This document shows, piece by piece, positions 32,420-40,769 of a stretch of DNA of 64,000 bases. The translations under genes and the position numbers were made by a program. Within the stretch, counting starts at the first letter, position 1, and each line of letters starts with the position of its first letter. The notes under the pieces were generated by a model that ran no database searches, was not told the DNA's origin, and saw nothing but the letters and a program-made list of their open reading frames with translations. Source of the DNA: a virus; IMG/VR virus record IMGVR_UViG_3300044974_000825, positions 1-64,000 of that record; one strand, 5' to 3'.

Positions 32420-32718
32420 TAGAACTCACTCTTTGGTAATACCTCAGGGTTAATCGTATAATATTCGTTTAAAAACGTAATTAATTCATCCTCATCTAAT
32501 TCAACTTTGTCCATTGGTAAGACTTCGTCATCTTCAAAGTCATCATCAAAAAAGTCAAAAGATTCGGTCACTAAATCAAATCCGTAATCTTCAACAATAC
32601 TATAATCTATACTGTCGGTTCTCATAACCTCTTCGTCGTCTTCAATAGTTCTGAAAGACACGTCTAAAATGTTGGAGTCACTATTAAGGAAATAGGACAC
32701 AATTTCTTTTATTTCCAT
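32416..32718 (-). CDS. acidic hypothetical protein, 100 aa
   Basis: Strongly acidic (D/E runs in DFFDDDFEDDEVLP), with a helical N-terminus (MEIKEIVSYFLNSDSNILDVS). Start at ATG 32718; a GTG lies two codons upstream. No family recognised. DNA-mimic or regulatory function is possible from charge alone. Confidence 0.55.
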   Translation of the reverse strand: MEIKEIVSYFLNSDSNILDVSFRTIEDDEEVMRTDSIDYSIVEDYGFDLVTESFDFFDDDFEDDEVLPMDKVELDEDELITFLNEYYTINPEVLPKSEFY

Positions 32719-32815
32719 AAACACAATTTATAAAGAAATATCTAAAAACAAATTAAAAGTCATATTTTTTTATTTGTATTTATGATTATAATTAAGATAG
32801 AAAAATACGCAACAT

Positions 32816-33397
32816 ATGAGATTTAATTCATTAACAATCGATAACTTCTATGAAAACCCAATGGAGGTTAGAGAATTTGCCCTTAATCAAGAATTTAAAG
32901 TAAGAGGGAACTACCCTGGAATGAGAACTGAATCGTTCTTATCTGACGGAATTAGAAAAAAATTTAGAGATATTCTTTATCCATTTGCGGGTGAGATTAC
33001 TTGGTGGGGTGGTGAATATACTGGGTCATTCCAATACACAACAGCATCAGATAGGTCATGGATTCATGCGGACTCAACAACTGATTGGGCGGCATTGATT
33101 TACCTTACTCCTAACGCACCTTTGTCATCAGGTACAGGTATTTTTAGACACAAAGAAACTGGTTGGCAACATTTTGATTATAAGAGAGAAAACGAACCAG
33201 GATATAAAGAATCGGCTCCTCCAGGTCACGATATGCAAGATTATACAAAATGGGAAATGGTTGACAGATATGGAAACTCATTTAATAGATGTGTAATGTA
33301 CAGAGCAGACAATTACCACGTATCATTAGATTATTTTGGTAAGGATATGTACGACGGAAGACTGTTTCAAGTATTCTTTTTCAACACTGAAAAATAA
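32816..33397 (+). CDS. DUF6445-like 2-oxoglutarate/Fe(II) oxygenase
   Basis: The 193-residue protein has the cupin core RSWIHADSTTDWAALIYLTPN with the H-x-D ligand pair, FRHKETG in mid-protein, and the distal histidine in YHVSLDYFGKDMYDGRLFQVFFFN. The layout matches DUF6445, a group related to 2-oxoglutarate oxygenases. The substrate is unknown. A terminator follows the gene. It is one of three oxygenase-like genes in the window. Confidence 0.7.
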   Translation: MRFNSLTIDNFYENPMEVREFALNQEFKVRGNYPGMRTESFLSDGIRKKFRDILYPFAGEITWWGGEYTGSFQYTTASDRSWIHADSTTDWAALIYLTPNAPLSSGTGIFRHKETGWQHFDYKRENEPGYKESAPPGHDMQDYTKWEMVDRYGNSFNRCVMYRADNYHVSLDYFGKDMYDGRLFQVFFFNTEK

Positions 33398-33398
33398 A

Positions 33399-33428
33399 AA
33401 TAAACCCCGATTTTGGTCGGGGTTTTTT
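33399..33428. terminator. bidirectional terminator
   Basis: AACCCCGA/TCGGGGTT with a T run, between convergent genes. Confidence 0.8.
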
Positions 33429-33429
33429 A

Positions 33430-33852
33430 TTACAAACTATTATTTAATTCTTCTATAAACTTTGGGTCTAAGTCATTTAGTATACTTATAACTCCATCGT
33501 GACAATAACAATAATCAAATGTGGAAGATATTTTGGTAAATTTTTTGAACCCGATTATAACAGGACTAAATTTTCTTTTTTGTTCTATTTTAGCATTTCT
33601 ATATAAGTTTTCATATCTAATCCCCAATTCCATTAAAAAATCAATACTGTCCTCCGTATAAGATTCAAAATAAGGTATATTAATGTTATCAATTATAAAC
33701 GGTAACGTGTTTGTTTCCTTTATATCCCCAATTAATGTGGATATCGCAAGACTACCTTCATTTTGGTCCTTTTGCAAAAAATGCCAAAGAAAATATTCAT
33801 TCTCTTTGGCAATTTTGAAATAATCTTTATGTGATACTTTTTCCCTAATCAT
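33430..33852 (-). CDS. hypothetical protein, 140 aa
   Basis: Mixed alpha/beta protein with FLWHFLQKDQNEGSLAISTLIGDI and a C-terminal FSPVIIGFKKFTKISSTFDYCYCHDG. No family recognised. It abuts the oxygenase gene upstream (shared base at 33852) and is probably translated with it. Confidence 0.6.
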   Translation of the reverse strand: MIREKVSHKDYFKIAKENEYFLWHFLQKDQNEGSLAISTLIGDIKETNTLPFIIDNINIPYFESYTEDSIDFLMELGIRYENLYRNAKIEQKRKFSPVIIGFKKFTKISSTFDYCYCHDGVISILNDLDPKFIEELNNSL

Positions 33853-34451
33853 TATCTAAGATTTGCCCCGCAAAACCAAGTAACCAATGATTTTCTAACA
33901 CCTGATGTTAGTGGAGTTACTCTATGTAATAAAAACGAAGGGAAAAAAACCATTGTTCCCAATCCTTTTGGTACTTCAATTATATTCCCACCTGGATTAA
34001 TTTGTAATTGACCTCCTTCATATTCTTCTGGTGTTGATAATTGTAACACACAAGAAAGTTTTCTATTTGAAATGCCAGGACCTAAATCAACATGCCAATC
34101 GTAATGACCACCATCTCCATAGTATTTTGTATATTGTAATCCGTCTCCAAATCCCCATATATCAAAGTTCCACATTTCTTTATTGGCAATAATAGCATAT
34201 TCCGCCAATTTGTCATAAATGAATGCGGTTTCTGGTGTTTCATTCAACCAAGCAATCTCACTTATTCTATAATCGGAAACATCCTGACTTTGGTCGTGAC
34301 CCACTGTTGTTGCGGCTTGTTTAGGGTACGATTCCCCTATTTCAATTATTTTTTCAATTTCTTTAGGTGTAAATGCGTTTGTGAAATAATAATAATTTAA
34401 GTGGTTTACGTTATTTCTCTGTTCGTCTAAAAATTTGTTTGCTGCTGACAT
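33852..34451 (-). CDS. prolyl-4-hydroxylase-type 2-oxoglutarate oxygenase
   Basis: The ATG at 34451 gives 199 residues and avoids overlap with the divergent glycosyltransferase gene. The sequence YGDGGHYDWHVDLG holds the H-x-D iron ligands, LLHRVTP the distal histidine and RKSLVTWF the 2-oxoglutarate arginine; GGQLQINPGG is a typical core strand. This is the PKHD/P4H fold. Phage P4H enzymes may hydroxylate peptides or nucleic acid bases; the substrate is unknown. The catalytic set looks complete. Confidence 0.88.
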   Translation of the reverse strand: MSAANKFLDEQRNNVNHLNYYYFTNAFTPKEIEKIIEIGESYPKQAATTVGHDQSQDVSDYRISEIAWLNETPETAFIYDKLAEYAIIANKEMWNFDIWGFGDGLQYTKYYGDGGHYDWHVDLGPGISNRKLSCVLQLSTPEEYEGGQLQINPGGNIIEVPKGLGTMVFFPSFLLHRVTPLTSGVRKSLVTWFCGANLR

Positions 34452-34505
34452 TTTATTTAAATTTTGTATTTTAATTATAAACAATAACAAATCTAATTTC
34501 AATAG

Positions 34506-35720
34506 ATGGAAATGAATATAGAAAAAAAATTTAAGGTTGTTGATTCCGTATTTTTTAACGGGGAGATAGATTATTTGCAATTCAGATTTACGGAACTAAA
34601 CAACATGGTAGATTTTTTTATTATCTTAGAAATAACAGGTGAAAATGAAAAAACATCATTATTTGAAAGTAATATAGAAAAATTTGAATTGTGGAAAGAT
34701 AAGATAATACATATCAAATCGACTCACCCTTCGGAAGAAACTATTAGTGATATGCTTGAAAAGCATGAATTAAATGAAAAAAATAACCTTAAAGTTGTAC
34801 CAATTAAACTTAGTCAAATCCACGATTTATCCGTTTGTCTAATCTCTTTAAATTTAAATTTTGATGATATAATTTTAATTTCAAACATTGATGAGATTCC
34901 GATTCTACCTAAGTCAGAGGTTTTACAATCTTTCCTTTCTTTTGAACCTGTTGTTTTTTTACAAAAAAATTTTTTGTGGAATAAAGGTTTTGTTAAGCAA
35001 GAGAATCATTTAGGGTCGTTGTGTTTTCAATATTCACATTTTATAACAAACAACCACATTTCCCACATTTTTACTGAAAATAGTTCAAGAGAAATAACTT
35101 TAAATTTTACTCCAATAAACTCAGGATTTAAATTTGAATTATTCCAAAACTTAGAAAATTCCGTACATAGTATTGCATCAAAATACGGTCACGATGACCT
35201 TGAAAAAATTAATTCAATTGTTTCTAATAGTAGAAATGAGTTAATTTATTATGATTTTAAAACGTTATTAAACCCAATGTCGTTAGTAAAATATGATGGG
35301 GATTTACCAGTATATGTTGATATGTTAGATAGCCAAGAAATTGGTAGGGTATTACCTAAAAAACATTTAGTTGTTGTTGGGATTGATGCTTCTCAAAATA
35401 TCGATACTGATAATTTTGAAACAGTGTCTATAATATCCCATACTACTTCAATTGATACGGAACCATATAAACAAGTTTCAGATAACGTTAAAATACACTA
35501 CATTCAAATTCCAAACATAAATTATTATGACGTATTAATAGAAGATAATAATTTGAAAAATTTTCAGAAAATGTATGTTTTAAATGAAATTAAGTCGGTT
35601 TTAATTTCATTACACCCATTAGATATTGATATTTTTGAGTTTTATTTTGCTGGTAAAACCATATCATATCCTTGGTCAATAATTAAAGATAATTTTATAT
35701 ACGATTTACTACATAAATAA
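34506..35720 (+). CDS. GT17-like glycosyltransferase
   Basis: The 404-residue protein has a GT17-type N-terminal domain: KVVDSVFFNGEIDYLQFRFTEL, VDFFIILEITGE and the catalytic-region loop DDIILISNIDEIPILPKSE. GT17 enzymes (related to the bisecting GlcNAc transferase) add N-acetylglucosamine-type sugars. The C-terminal 140 residues are not recognised. It could decorate phage proteins (for example the T/P-rich stalk of the fibre), DNA or host surface glycans. A terminator follows. Confidence 0.75.
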   Translation: MEMNIEKKFKVVDSVFFNGEIDYLQFRFTELNNMVDFFIILEITGENEKTSLFESNIEKFELWKDKIIHIKSTHPSEETISDMLEKHELNEKNNLKVVPIKLSQIHDLSVCLISLNLNFDDIILISNIDEIPILPKSEVLQSFLSFEPVVFLQKNFLWNKGFVKQENHLGSLCFQYSHFITNNHISHIFTENSSREITLNFTPINSGFKFELFQNLENSVHSIASKYGHDDLEKINSIVSNSRNELIYYDFKTLLNPMSLVKYDGDLPVYVDMLDSQEIGRVLPKKHLVVVGIDASQNIDTDNFETVSIISHTTSIDTEPYKQVSDNVKIHYIQIPNINYYDVLIEDNNLKNFQKMYVLNEIKSVLISLHPLDIDIFEFYFAGKTISYPWSIIKDNFIYDLLHK

Positions 35721-35722
35721 AA

Positions 35723-35752
35723 AACCCCTCTTTTGGAGGGGATTTTTTTATT
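35723..35752. terminator. bidirectional terminator
   Basis: CCCCTCttttGGAGGGG and T run between convergent genes. Confidence 0.8.
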
Positions 35753-36785
35753 TTATAATTTTCATTCTGTTCATCATTTCCATTACTTTGTTCTTTTGTG
35801 AGATAAAAGACTCTTGTAAATCTTCGTCAACCTCATCCCAATCACCTGTGTAAGATTTGATTTCTTCCCACGATTTGTCTCTCGGGTCAAATTTGCCAAA
35901 ATCAATTTCTAACTCATCTTCTTCAAAGTCGTCATCATCTCTTTTTCTTCTTTGTTCTTCAACTTCGTTTTCATTGTATGATGAACGTTGGTAAGGTCCT
36001 GCCTTTCCTGGTCCTTCACTATCAAAGTCATAAGCACTTTCCATGTCACCATAAATTCCTTGAGAACCTGATACATCTACTTCGTCCATTTCTGATTCCG
36101 CCCACGCAGATTCCATAGTTTCATACTCTTCATCACAATCTAAACATTGTTCGTCCATTTCTTCAGTTGGATAGACATCTCCTCCCGCCATTGGTCCGTC
36201 AGAAATGAAATCATATGCTGGGTCAATGTTACTTAAGTCCATATCAGGGGCGTTTCCACCACCAGTATATCCTTGTTCGTCCATTTCTTCACCTGATTCA
36301 ATATCTTCAAATCCATCATCTTCATTGTCCGTATTTTCATATTCATCTTCTTTGTAAAGATTTTTATGCATACCTTCAAACGTATCAACATCATTAGATG
36401 GTCCTTCAATGTAATCAAACCCACCTGTTGGGTCTAAATCTTGTTCATCATAGATATCATCTAAATGTCCAGTTTCTTCTTCCATGTAACCCGAACCACA
36501 TTCATTACAAACACCTTCTTCCATGTAACCCGAACCACATTCTGAACACATTTGTTTTTCTTCAACTTGTTCATTGATTCCCATGTTTGTGTATTTCTTA
36601 ACTTCACCTTTATTGTTTACAACCATACCGTCTTTATCACCAGCAAAATCATACACGTACAAAGGTTGTGTATTTGAAACTTGTGGCTGCATTGTTTGGT
36701 ATCCGTTATATAAACTTTTATGTTGGTTCAAGATGTCTGACTTCTCAGTTGCAGACAATTGACCTAATCCAAAGTATCCTCTCAT
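35748..36785 (-). CDS. acidic putative virion protein with tandem CxxC motifs
   Basis: The 345-residue protein begins with a leader (LGQLSATEKSDILNQHKSLYNGY) close to that of the 29651-30667 protein. Around residues 75-100 it has two copies of C(S/N)ECGSGYMEE, which together provide four cysteines for a zinc ribbon. The rest is extremely acidic with repeated short motifs (GPSNDVD, MDEQ, SEMDEVD, YDFxSEGP) and a basic end. It may be a scaffold or core protein. It starts 17 nt after a TATTTAT box. Confidence 0.7.
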   Translation of the reverse strand: MRGYFGLGQLSATEKSDILNQHKSLYNGYQTMQPQVSNTQPLYVYDFAGDKDGMVVNNKGEVKKYTNMGINEQVEEKQMCSECGSGYMEEGVCNECGSGYMEEETGHLDDIYDEQDLDPTGGFDYIEGPSNDVDTFEGMHKNLYKEDEYENTDNEDDGFEDIESGEEMDEQGYTGGGNAPDMDLSNIDPAYDFISDGPMAGGDVYPTEEMDEQCLDCDEEYETMESAWAESEMDEVDVSGSQGIYGDMESAYDFDSEGPGKAGPYQRSSYNENEVEEQRRKRDDDDFEEDELEIDFGKFDPRDKSWEEIKSYTGDWDEVDEDLQESFISQKNKVMEMMNRMKIIK

Positions 36786-36802
36786 AGTTTTTAGTTTTCT
36801 TA

Positions 36803-36809
36803 ATAAATA
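36803..36809 (-). promoter_or_regulatory. candidate late-promoter box TATTTAT
   Basis: Sense TATTTAT 17 nt before the ATG at 36785. Confidence 0.4.
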
Positions 36810-36867
36810 GTTTTGTTTTTTAATTTATTTCGTTTGACATTATTCAGAACTAATTCTATTATTTGTT

Positions 36868-36954
36868 GAGACAAGTGAGACCCGTATTTCATTCGATAGT
36901 ATCTTGGTAATTTATTTATCGCCTTAATCTACACGGTCCACTTGTTTCTTTTTT
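36868..36954 (+). ncRNA. structured small RNA (E)
   Basis: Closing arms GAGACAAGTG (36868-36877) and CACTTGTTTC (36939-36948) pair over 10 bp with one G-U. Inside are a bulged GACcCGT/ACGGTC helix and CGATA/TATCG. A T6 run follows directly. A near-consensus -7 box (ATTATTTG) ends 3 nt before the first arm, placing the start at the helix. No ORF. About 87 nt. Confidence 0.55.
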
Positions 36955-36956
36955 AT

Positions 36957-37211
36957 ATGACTATTAACAACTATGATATTGACCAATATGCGGAAGGAGC
37001 CATCATTCTTGATGGACTTGATGATGCCATTATCGGTATTGTTGAGGAGTTTGGTAATGGTCCTCGTATCCTATATTCAAAAAACAAAATTCTTAACATT
37101 TTGTGTGAAAGAGACCTGATGACAATGGGAGAGGCTGAAGAATTTTTTGACTACAATATTATCGGTCTTTACGCTGGAGAACAAAATCCTGTTTTTTTAG
37201 TTTCAGAATAA
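36957..37211 (+). CDS. conserved small phage protein, 84 aa
   Basis: The ATG at 36957 gives MTINNYDIDQYAEGAIILDGLDDAIIGIVEEFG, then RILYSKNKILNILCERDLMTMGEAEEFFDYNIIGLYAGEQNPVF. This is a widely distributed short phage protein of unknown function. The RNA terminator of element E lies immediately upstream, so expression may depend on readthrough or on its own promoter. Confidence 0.8.
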   Translation: MTINNYDIDQYAEGAIILDGLDDAIIGIVEEFGNGPRILYSKNKILNILCERDLMTMGEAEEFFDYNIIGLYAGEQNPVFLVSE

Positions 37212-37220
37212 TTTTTTTAT

Positions 37221-37232
37221 TATCTTTGCTCT
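37221..37232 (+). promoter_or_regulatory. Bacteroidota -7 box, leaderless start
   Basis: TATCTTTG-CTCT-ATG before the metallophosphoesterase gene; it drives the long rightward operon. Confidence 0.65.
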
Positions 37233-37907
37233 ATGATAAAAGTAGACGTAAATAGCAAAGGTCGGCCAGAGAACAATGTTTGGATATTCTCTGACCCTCA
37301 CTATAACCACAAGAATATATGTCGTGGTGTAACCAATTGGAAAACTTCTGATGGTGAAATCCCTATTGCTCAAACCCGTGATTTTCCAACCATAGAAAAA
37401 ATGAACGCAGCAATTGTTAATAACATTAACAACTGTGCAATGCCTGACGATACACTAATATGTCTTGGTGATTGGTCTTTTGGTGGGTTTGAAAGTATCC
37501 GCGAGTTCTGGGATAGAATTATGTGTAAAAATATTCACTTAATTCTTGGTAATCACGACCACCACATCGATAGAAATAGAGACGGGTCCCAAGGACTTTT
37601 TAAAAGTGTTTCTCACTACAATACTCTTGAGATGGGTCAGTTTAAGTTCCGTTTGATGCACTATCCTATTAGTTCATGGGATGGTCTTAATAAAGGTGTT
37701 ATGCACTTACACGGACACTGTCACTTACCAACAAATTTAAGATTTGGTAAAGGACAAAGAATGGATGTCGGTATGGACGGACACCCTGAATTCAGACCTT
37801 ACAATGTTATGGATGAAGTGGTACCATTACTTAGACATAGAGAAAAATTATCAGAAATGCCAAATGACCACCATTTAGATGACCTTGTAAATAAAGACAA
37901 TGGATAA
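37233..37907 (+). CDS. calcineurin-like metallophosphoesterase
   Basis: The 224-residue enzyme has the metal-binding blocks FSDPHYNHKNI, CLGDWSFGG, LGNHDHHID and HLHGHCHLP in order, with all ligands present. Phage proteins of this type are phosphodiesterases or phosphatases. It heads an operon with the kinase-like protein, RNA ligase and thymidylate synthase, so nucleic-acid end processing is a fair guess. It overlaps the next gene by 8 nt. Confidence 0.88.
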   Translation: MIKVDVNSKGRPENNVWIFSDPHYNHKNICRGVTNWKTSDGEIPIAQTRDFPTIEKMNAAIVNNINNCAMPDDTLICLGDWSFGGFESIREFWDRIMCKNIHLILGNHDHHIDRNRDGSQGLFKSVSHYNTLEMGQFKFRLMHYPISSWDGLNKGVMHLHGHCHLPTNLRFGKGQRMDVGMDGHPEFRPYNVMDEVVPLLRHREKLSEMPNDHHLDDLVNKDNG

Positions 37908-38265
37908 GTCAGTCAAATTGTTTTATAAACCACCCAAAGACGAGTGTTTTGAGGAGTTAAAATCTCTTTGCATTCGTTTTTGGAATGTGTTTCCAGGATT
38001 TGCGGTTTGGGATGAAGAACATCATAAATTACAACGTGAATATGCAAAATCTAAAATTGACGAAATAAAAGATTTAAAAAACGAGGGGTCTAATTTTGTA
38101 ATGATGGTTCAAATGATTCATCAAAATAGTAGAGAACATCTTTCAAAATTCCTATCTTTGGAGACTCGTAATGAAATTAGTATGAGGATATATGGGTGGG
38201 AAAAAGAAAACGAGTTTGACCCTTTCAATATTTGGAAAATAGAAAACAATATACGCGATGCCTAA
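37900..38265 (+). CDS. hypothetical protein, 121 aa
   Basis: Mainly helical (DECFEELKSLCIRFWNVF, EYAKSKIDEIKDLKNEGSNFVMMVQMIHQNSREHLSKFL) with a C-terminal NEFDPFNIWKIE. Looks like a conserved phage protein; function unknown. It overlaps the genes on both sides by 8 nt, in the operon that starts at 37233. Confidence 0.65.
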   Translation: MDKSVKLFYKPPKDECFEELKSLCIRFWNVFPGFAVWDEEHHKLQREYAKSKIDEIKDLKNEGSNFVMMVQMIHQNSREHLSKFLSLETRNEISMRIYGWEKENEFDPFNIWKIENNIRDA

Positions 38266-38461
38266 TAAAATAATTTGTGTCGAATTAAACGACAAACAAC
38301 AAAAAATGTACGAAGAATGGTTGTCTCATCTGAAGGCTTTGTATGGTGAATACGGTTCTTTGACTTGGAAAATTACTCCAACAGGGATTGGAGAAGGGAT
38401 TTACGTTTACAGCGAAAAAGCAAGGGTAGAATTAGATTTAACCGATATAGATTCTTGGTAG
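38258..38461 (+). CDS. small phage protein, 67 aa
   Basis: The protein runs MPNKIICVELNDKQQKMYEEWLSHLKALYGEYG, then LTWKITPTGIGEGIYVYSEKARVELDLTD. This is a pattern shared by short phage proteins of unknown function. It overlaps the upstream gene by 8 nt and ends 1 nt before the kinase-like gene. Confidence 0.65.
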   Translation: MPNKIICVELNDKQQKMYEEWLSHLKALYGEYGSLTWKITPTGIGEGIYVYSEKARVELDLTDIDSW

Positions 38462-38462
38462 T

Positions 38463-38873
38463 ATGGAAAAAAATTTATATATTATAAGGGGAGTTCCTGG
38501 AAGTGGTAAATCCACTTTCGCGAAGTCTATTGCCAAACCTTGGCAAATTTTTGAGGCCGACCAATTTTTTATGAAACATGGAAAATATAATTTTGACTTC
38601 ACAAAACTTAGGTTGGCACATGAATCCTGCAAACGTAGAGTTCATTATTGGATGCACCCTGGTTTGTTTAATTGGTTATTTTTTCGTAATATTGTGGTGT
38701 CAAACACATTTACTCAAGAATGGGAGATGAAGTTTTACCAAATAATTGCAAAGAAATACGGTTATAAGGTAACAACTATTATTGTTGAAAATAGGCATGG
38801 GGGGAACAATGAACATGGGGTTCCTAATGAAAAAATTCAACAAATGAAAGACAGATTTGAAATTAAACTTTAA
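38463..38873 (+). CDS. polynucleotide-kinase-like P-loop protein
   Basis: The 136-residue protein has a Walker A motif GVPGSGKST and the AAA_33-type features EADQFFMKHGKYNF, KLRLAHESCKRRV and VVSNTFTQEWEMKFYQIIAKKYGYKVTTIIV, ending in HGVPNEKIQQMKDRFE. Relatives phosphorylate 5' ends of nucleic acids (kinase part of Pnkp) or small molecules. Together with the RNA ligase 475 nt downstream it could repair tRNAs cut by host anticodon nucleases. No phosphatase domain is fused. Confidence 0.8.
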   Translation: MEKNLYIIRGVPGSGKSTFAKSIAKPWQIFEADQFFMKHGKYNFDFTKLRLAHESCKRRVHYWMHPGLFNWLFFRNIVVSNTFTQEWEMKFYQIIAKKYGYKVTTIIVENRHGGNNEHGVPNEKIQQMKDRFEIKL

Positions 38874-38884
38874 AATAAAATAAA

Positions 38885-39106
38885 ATGCAGACACTCGTAT
38901 TTAACACAAAAACCAAGACAGTGGTCGTTTATGAAGGCGTACCAGAAGAGTCAAAAATAATCCACACATTTAACGATGTTCCAACCGTATCTGTTGCCGT
39001 AGCACATTATGAGGTAAAGGCAAAAGTGATGATTAATGAAATTGAAAACAGAGTACCTGTTGCCAGATTTCCAATTTCTAACACAAACATGTTAATTCAA
39101 AATTAA
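38885..39106 (+). CDS. hypothetical protein, 73 aa
   Basis: Small beta-rich protein (MQTLVFNTKTKTVVVYEGVPEESKIIHTFNDVPTVSVAVAHYEV). No family recognised. Its A-rich upstream run matches that of the gene at 23945 and has no Shine-Dalgarno. Confidence 0.6.
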   Translation: MQTLVFNTKTKTVVVYEGVPEESKIIHTFNDVPTVSVAVAHYEVKAKVMINEIENRVPVARFPISNTNMLIQN

Positions 39107-39109
39107 TAT

Positions 39110-39331
39110 ATGAAAGAGAAAATCAAAAATGGTTTAAAAATCCTATTTTCAGTATTGGGTGTTGTGGCAATTTTTGATTGGATTATTGCACCTGGACTAA
39201 CATCTCAAAGTATAACAATTAACATTTTATCATTTATATTGTCAGGTATTGTTTCAACAATAGTTGGGGTCATTATTTGGAATGAAATAACTGAAAACCA
39301 AGAAGATGATAAAGATGGAAAAATATATTAA
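39110..39331 (+). CDS. two-helix membrane protein, 73 aa
   Basis: Basic N-terminus, hydrophobic segments at about 8-28 and 34-56 and an acidic tail (ENQEDDKDGK). Layout is holin-like, but position between nucleic-acid genes does not support that. Function unknown. Confidence 0.6.
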   Translation: MKEKIKNGLKILFSVLGVVAIFDWIIAPGLTSQSITINILSFILSGIVSTIVGVIIWNEITENQEDDKDGKIY

Positions 39332-39347
39332 TATTCAATAATAAAAA

Positions 39348-40409
39348 GTGGTATTCGATATAGACATATTAAATGATTACATAGAGAAGGGGTTGGTGGT
39401 TAAAAATGACCACCCAACCCTTCCTTTATCTATATACAACTATTCTCGTACTACTCAGTATGAAGGTAAATGGGACAATATAACCAAAAGTTGCCGAGGG
39501 CTGATATTGGATAGAGAAGGAAATGTTGTCGCAAAATCATTTGATAAGTTTTTTAATCTTGAGGAGCACAATCCTGAAGAAATACCAAACGAAGAATTTG
39601 AAGTTTACGAAAAACTTGATGGTTCATTAGGAATATTGTTTTGGTACCAAGGTAAATGGATACTTGCAAGTAAGGGTTCTTTTATTTCCGACCAAGCAAT
39701 TAAGGGAAAAAACATATTGAATTCAAAATACAACGTAGAACCAATACCTAAAGGATATACCACTTTGGTTGAGATAATATACCCTGAGAATCGTATAGTT
39801 TGTAGCTACGGAAATGATGAAGTTTTAGTTGTTTTATCTATGGTAAGTAACGCTTCAGGTAAAGAACTTGATTACGATTCTCTTCTAAAAATAAATGAAG
39901 AAACTGGCCTTCCTGTTATAAAAAAATATGACGGAATTCAAGATTATAAGACCCTAAAAACTTTAATATCTAAAGATAGAGAAGGATATGTTGTTCGTTT
40001 CAGAAACGGTTTTAGAATAAAGATAAAAGGTGATGAATATGTTCGTCTTCATAGAATACTTACTGGATTTTCTAACGTAGATATATGGGAATACCTTAAA
40101 GACAAAAAAGATTTAAACGAACTTTTAGACAAAGTTCCTGACGAATTTGATGCATGGGTTAGAAATACAGTAAACGAATTAAATTCACAATTTGAGGGTA
40201 TAGAAAAAGAATATCAGTGGATTTTTAAGGTAACTAAACGAGTTGAAGGTATTGAAGACAGAAAAATATTTGCAGAATACGCAATGAGATATAAAAACCC
40301 ATCAATTTTATTTTCAATGTTAGATAATAAAAATTATGATGAAATAATTTGGAAGTTAATAAGACCACAATATTCAAAACCGTTTTGGCAAAAAGAAGAT
40401 GAATCATGA
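39348..40409 (+). CDS. RNA ligase (T4 Rnl-like)
   Basis: The 353-residue protein starts at GTG and has the nucleotidyltransferase ligase motifs: motif I in VYEKLDGSLGILFW with the lysine that takes AMP, RGLILDREGNVVAKSFDKFFNLEEHN upstream as in T4 Rnl1-like enzymes, TTLVEIIYPENRIV as motif IIIa/IV, and GYVVRFRNGFRIKIKGDEYVRL as motif V. It seals RNA ends, most likely cleaved tRNAs. The neighbours fit an RNA-repair role. It overlaps the next gene by 4 nt. Confidence 0.9.
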   Translation: MVFDIDILNDYIEKGLVVKNDHPTLPLSIYNYSRTTQYEGKWDNITKSCRGLILDREGNVVAKSFDKFFNLEEHNPEEIPNEEFEVYEKLDGSLGILFWYQGKWILASKGSFISDQAIKGKNILNSKYNVEPIPKGYTTLVEIIYPENRIVCSYGNDEVLVVLSMVSNASGKELDYDSLLKINEETGLPVIKKYDGIQDYKTLKTLISKDREGYVVRFRNGFRIKIKGDEYVRLHRILTGFSNVDIWEYLKDKKDLNELLDKVPDEFDAWVRNTVNELNSQFEGIEKEYQWIFKVTKRVEGIEDRKIFAEYAMRYKNPSILFSMLDNKNYDEIIWKLIRPQYSKPFWQKEDES

Positions 40410-40606
40410 AATCAGAATTAGAAAAAATAATAGAAAAAAACATAGTCCACAATAGTTTTTTAGACAAACAATCAGTTGAAAAATGTGTTGAGGAATCTTA
40501 TAATTTAGGGGTTAATGACGTGTTAGGTTGGTTATCCAAAATGGATTACCTATCTGACAACGTCAAGTACATAATTGAAGAATGGAACAACCAACATAAA
40601 TCATGA
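40406..40606 (+). CDS. hypothetical protein, 66 aa
   Basis: Helical, with LGVNDVLGWLSKMDYLSDNVKYIIEEW. Overlaps the RNA ligase stop and the next small gene by 4 nt each. No family recognised. Confidence 0.6.
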   Translation: MKSELEKIIEKNIVHNSFLDKQSVEKCVEESYNLGVNDVLGWLSKMDYLSDNVKYIIEEWNNQHKS

Positions 40607-40767
40607 CAAACGAAGAAATTGTTGAAGAACTGCTTCACGAGGCAGAACAATTGAAATTAAGAATAGAGGTGTTAGACCTTGCTACTAAAATAAAAGAAGT
40701 ATCTCCAAATATGTCTTTTTTAGAATCATTGGAGCACGCAATGAAACACATAAAAGAACACGTTTAA
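40603..40767 (+). CDS. hypothetical protein, 54 aa
   Basis: A small helical protein (MTNEEIVEELLHEAEQL...) whose ATG overlaps the previous stop (ATGA) and which ends 2 nt before the thymidylate synthase gene. Position and overlap support that it is a real gene despite its size. No family recognised. Confidence 0.6.
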   Translation: MTNEEIVEELLHEAEQLKLRIEVLDLATKIKEVSPNMSFLESLEHAMKHIKEHV

Positions 40768-40769
40768 TT

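Noticed and set aside
32777-32783. TATTTAT box before the oxygenase gene at 32816
   Set aside because: It lies 32 nt from the ATG, farther than the other sites, so it was not counted in the promoter set.
33852-34580. Longer start for the P4H-type oxygenase
   Set aside because: It would overlap the divergent glycosyltransferase gene by 75 nt and adds a non-homologous hydrophobic stretch; the ATG at 34451 gives a standard length.
39110-39331. Holin call for the 73-aa two-helix protein
   Set aside because: Size and topology fit, but it lies in the RNA-repair operon far from lysis genes and lacks other support.
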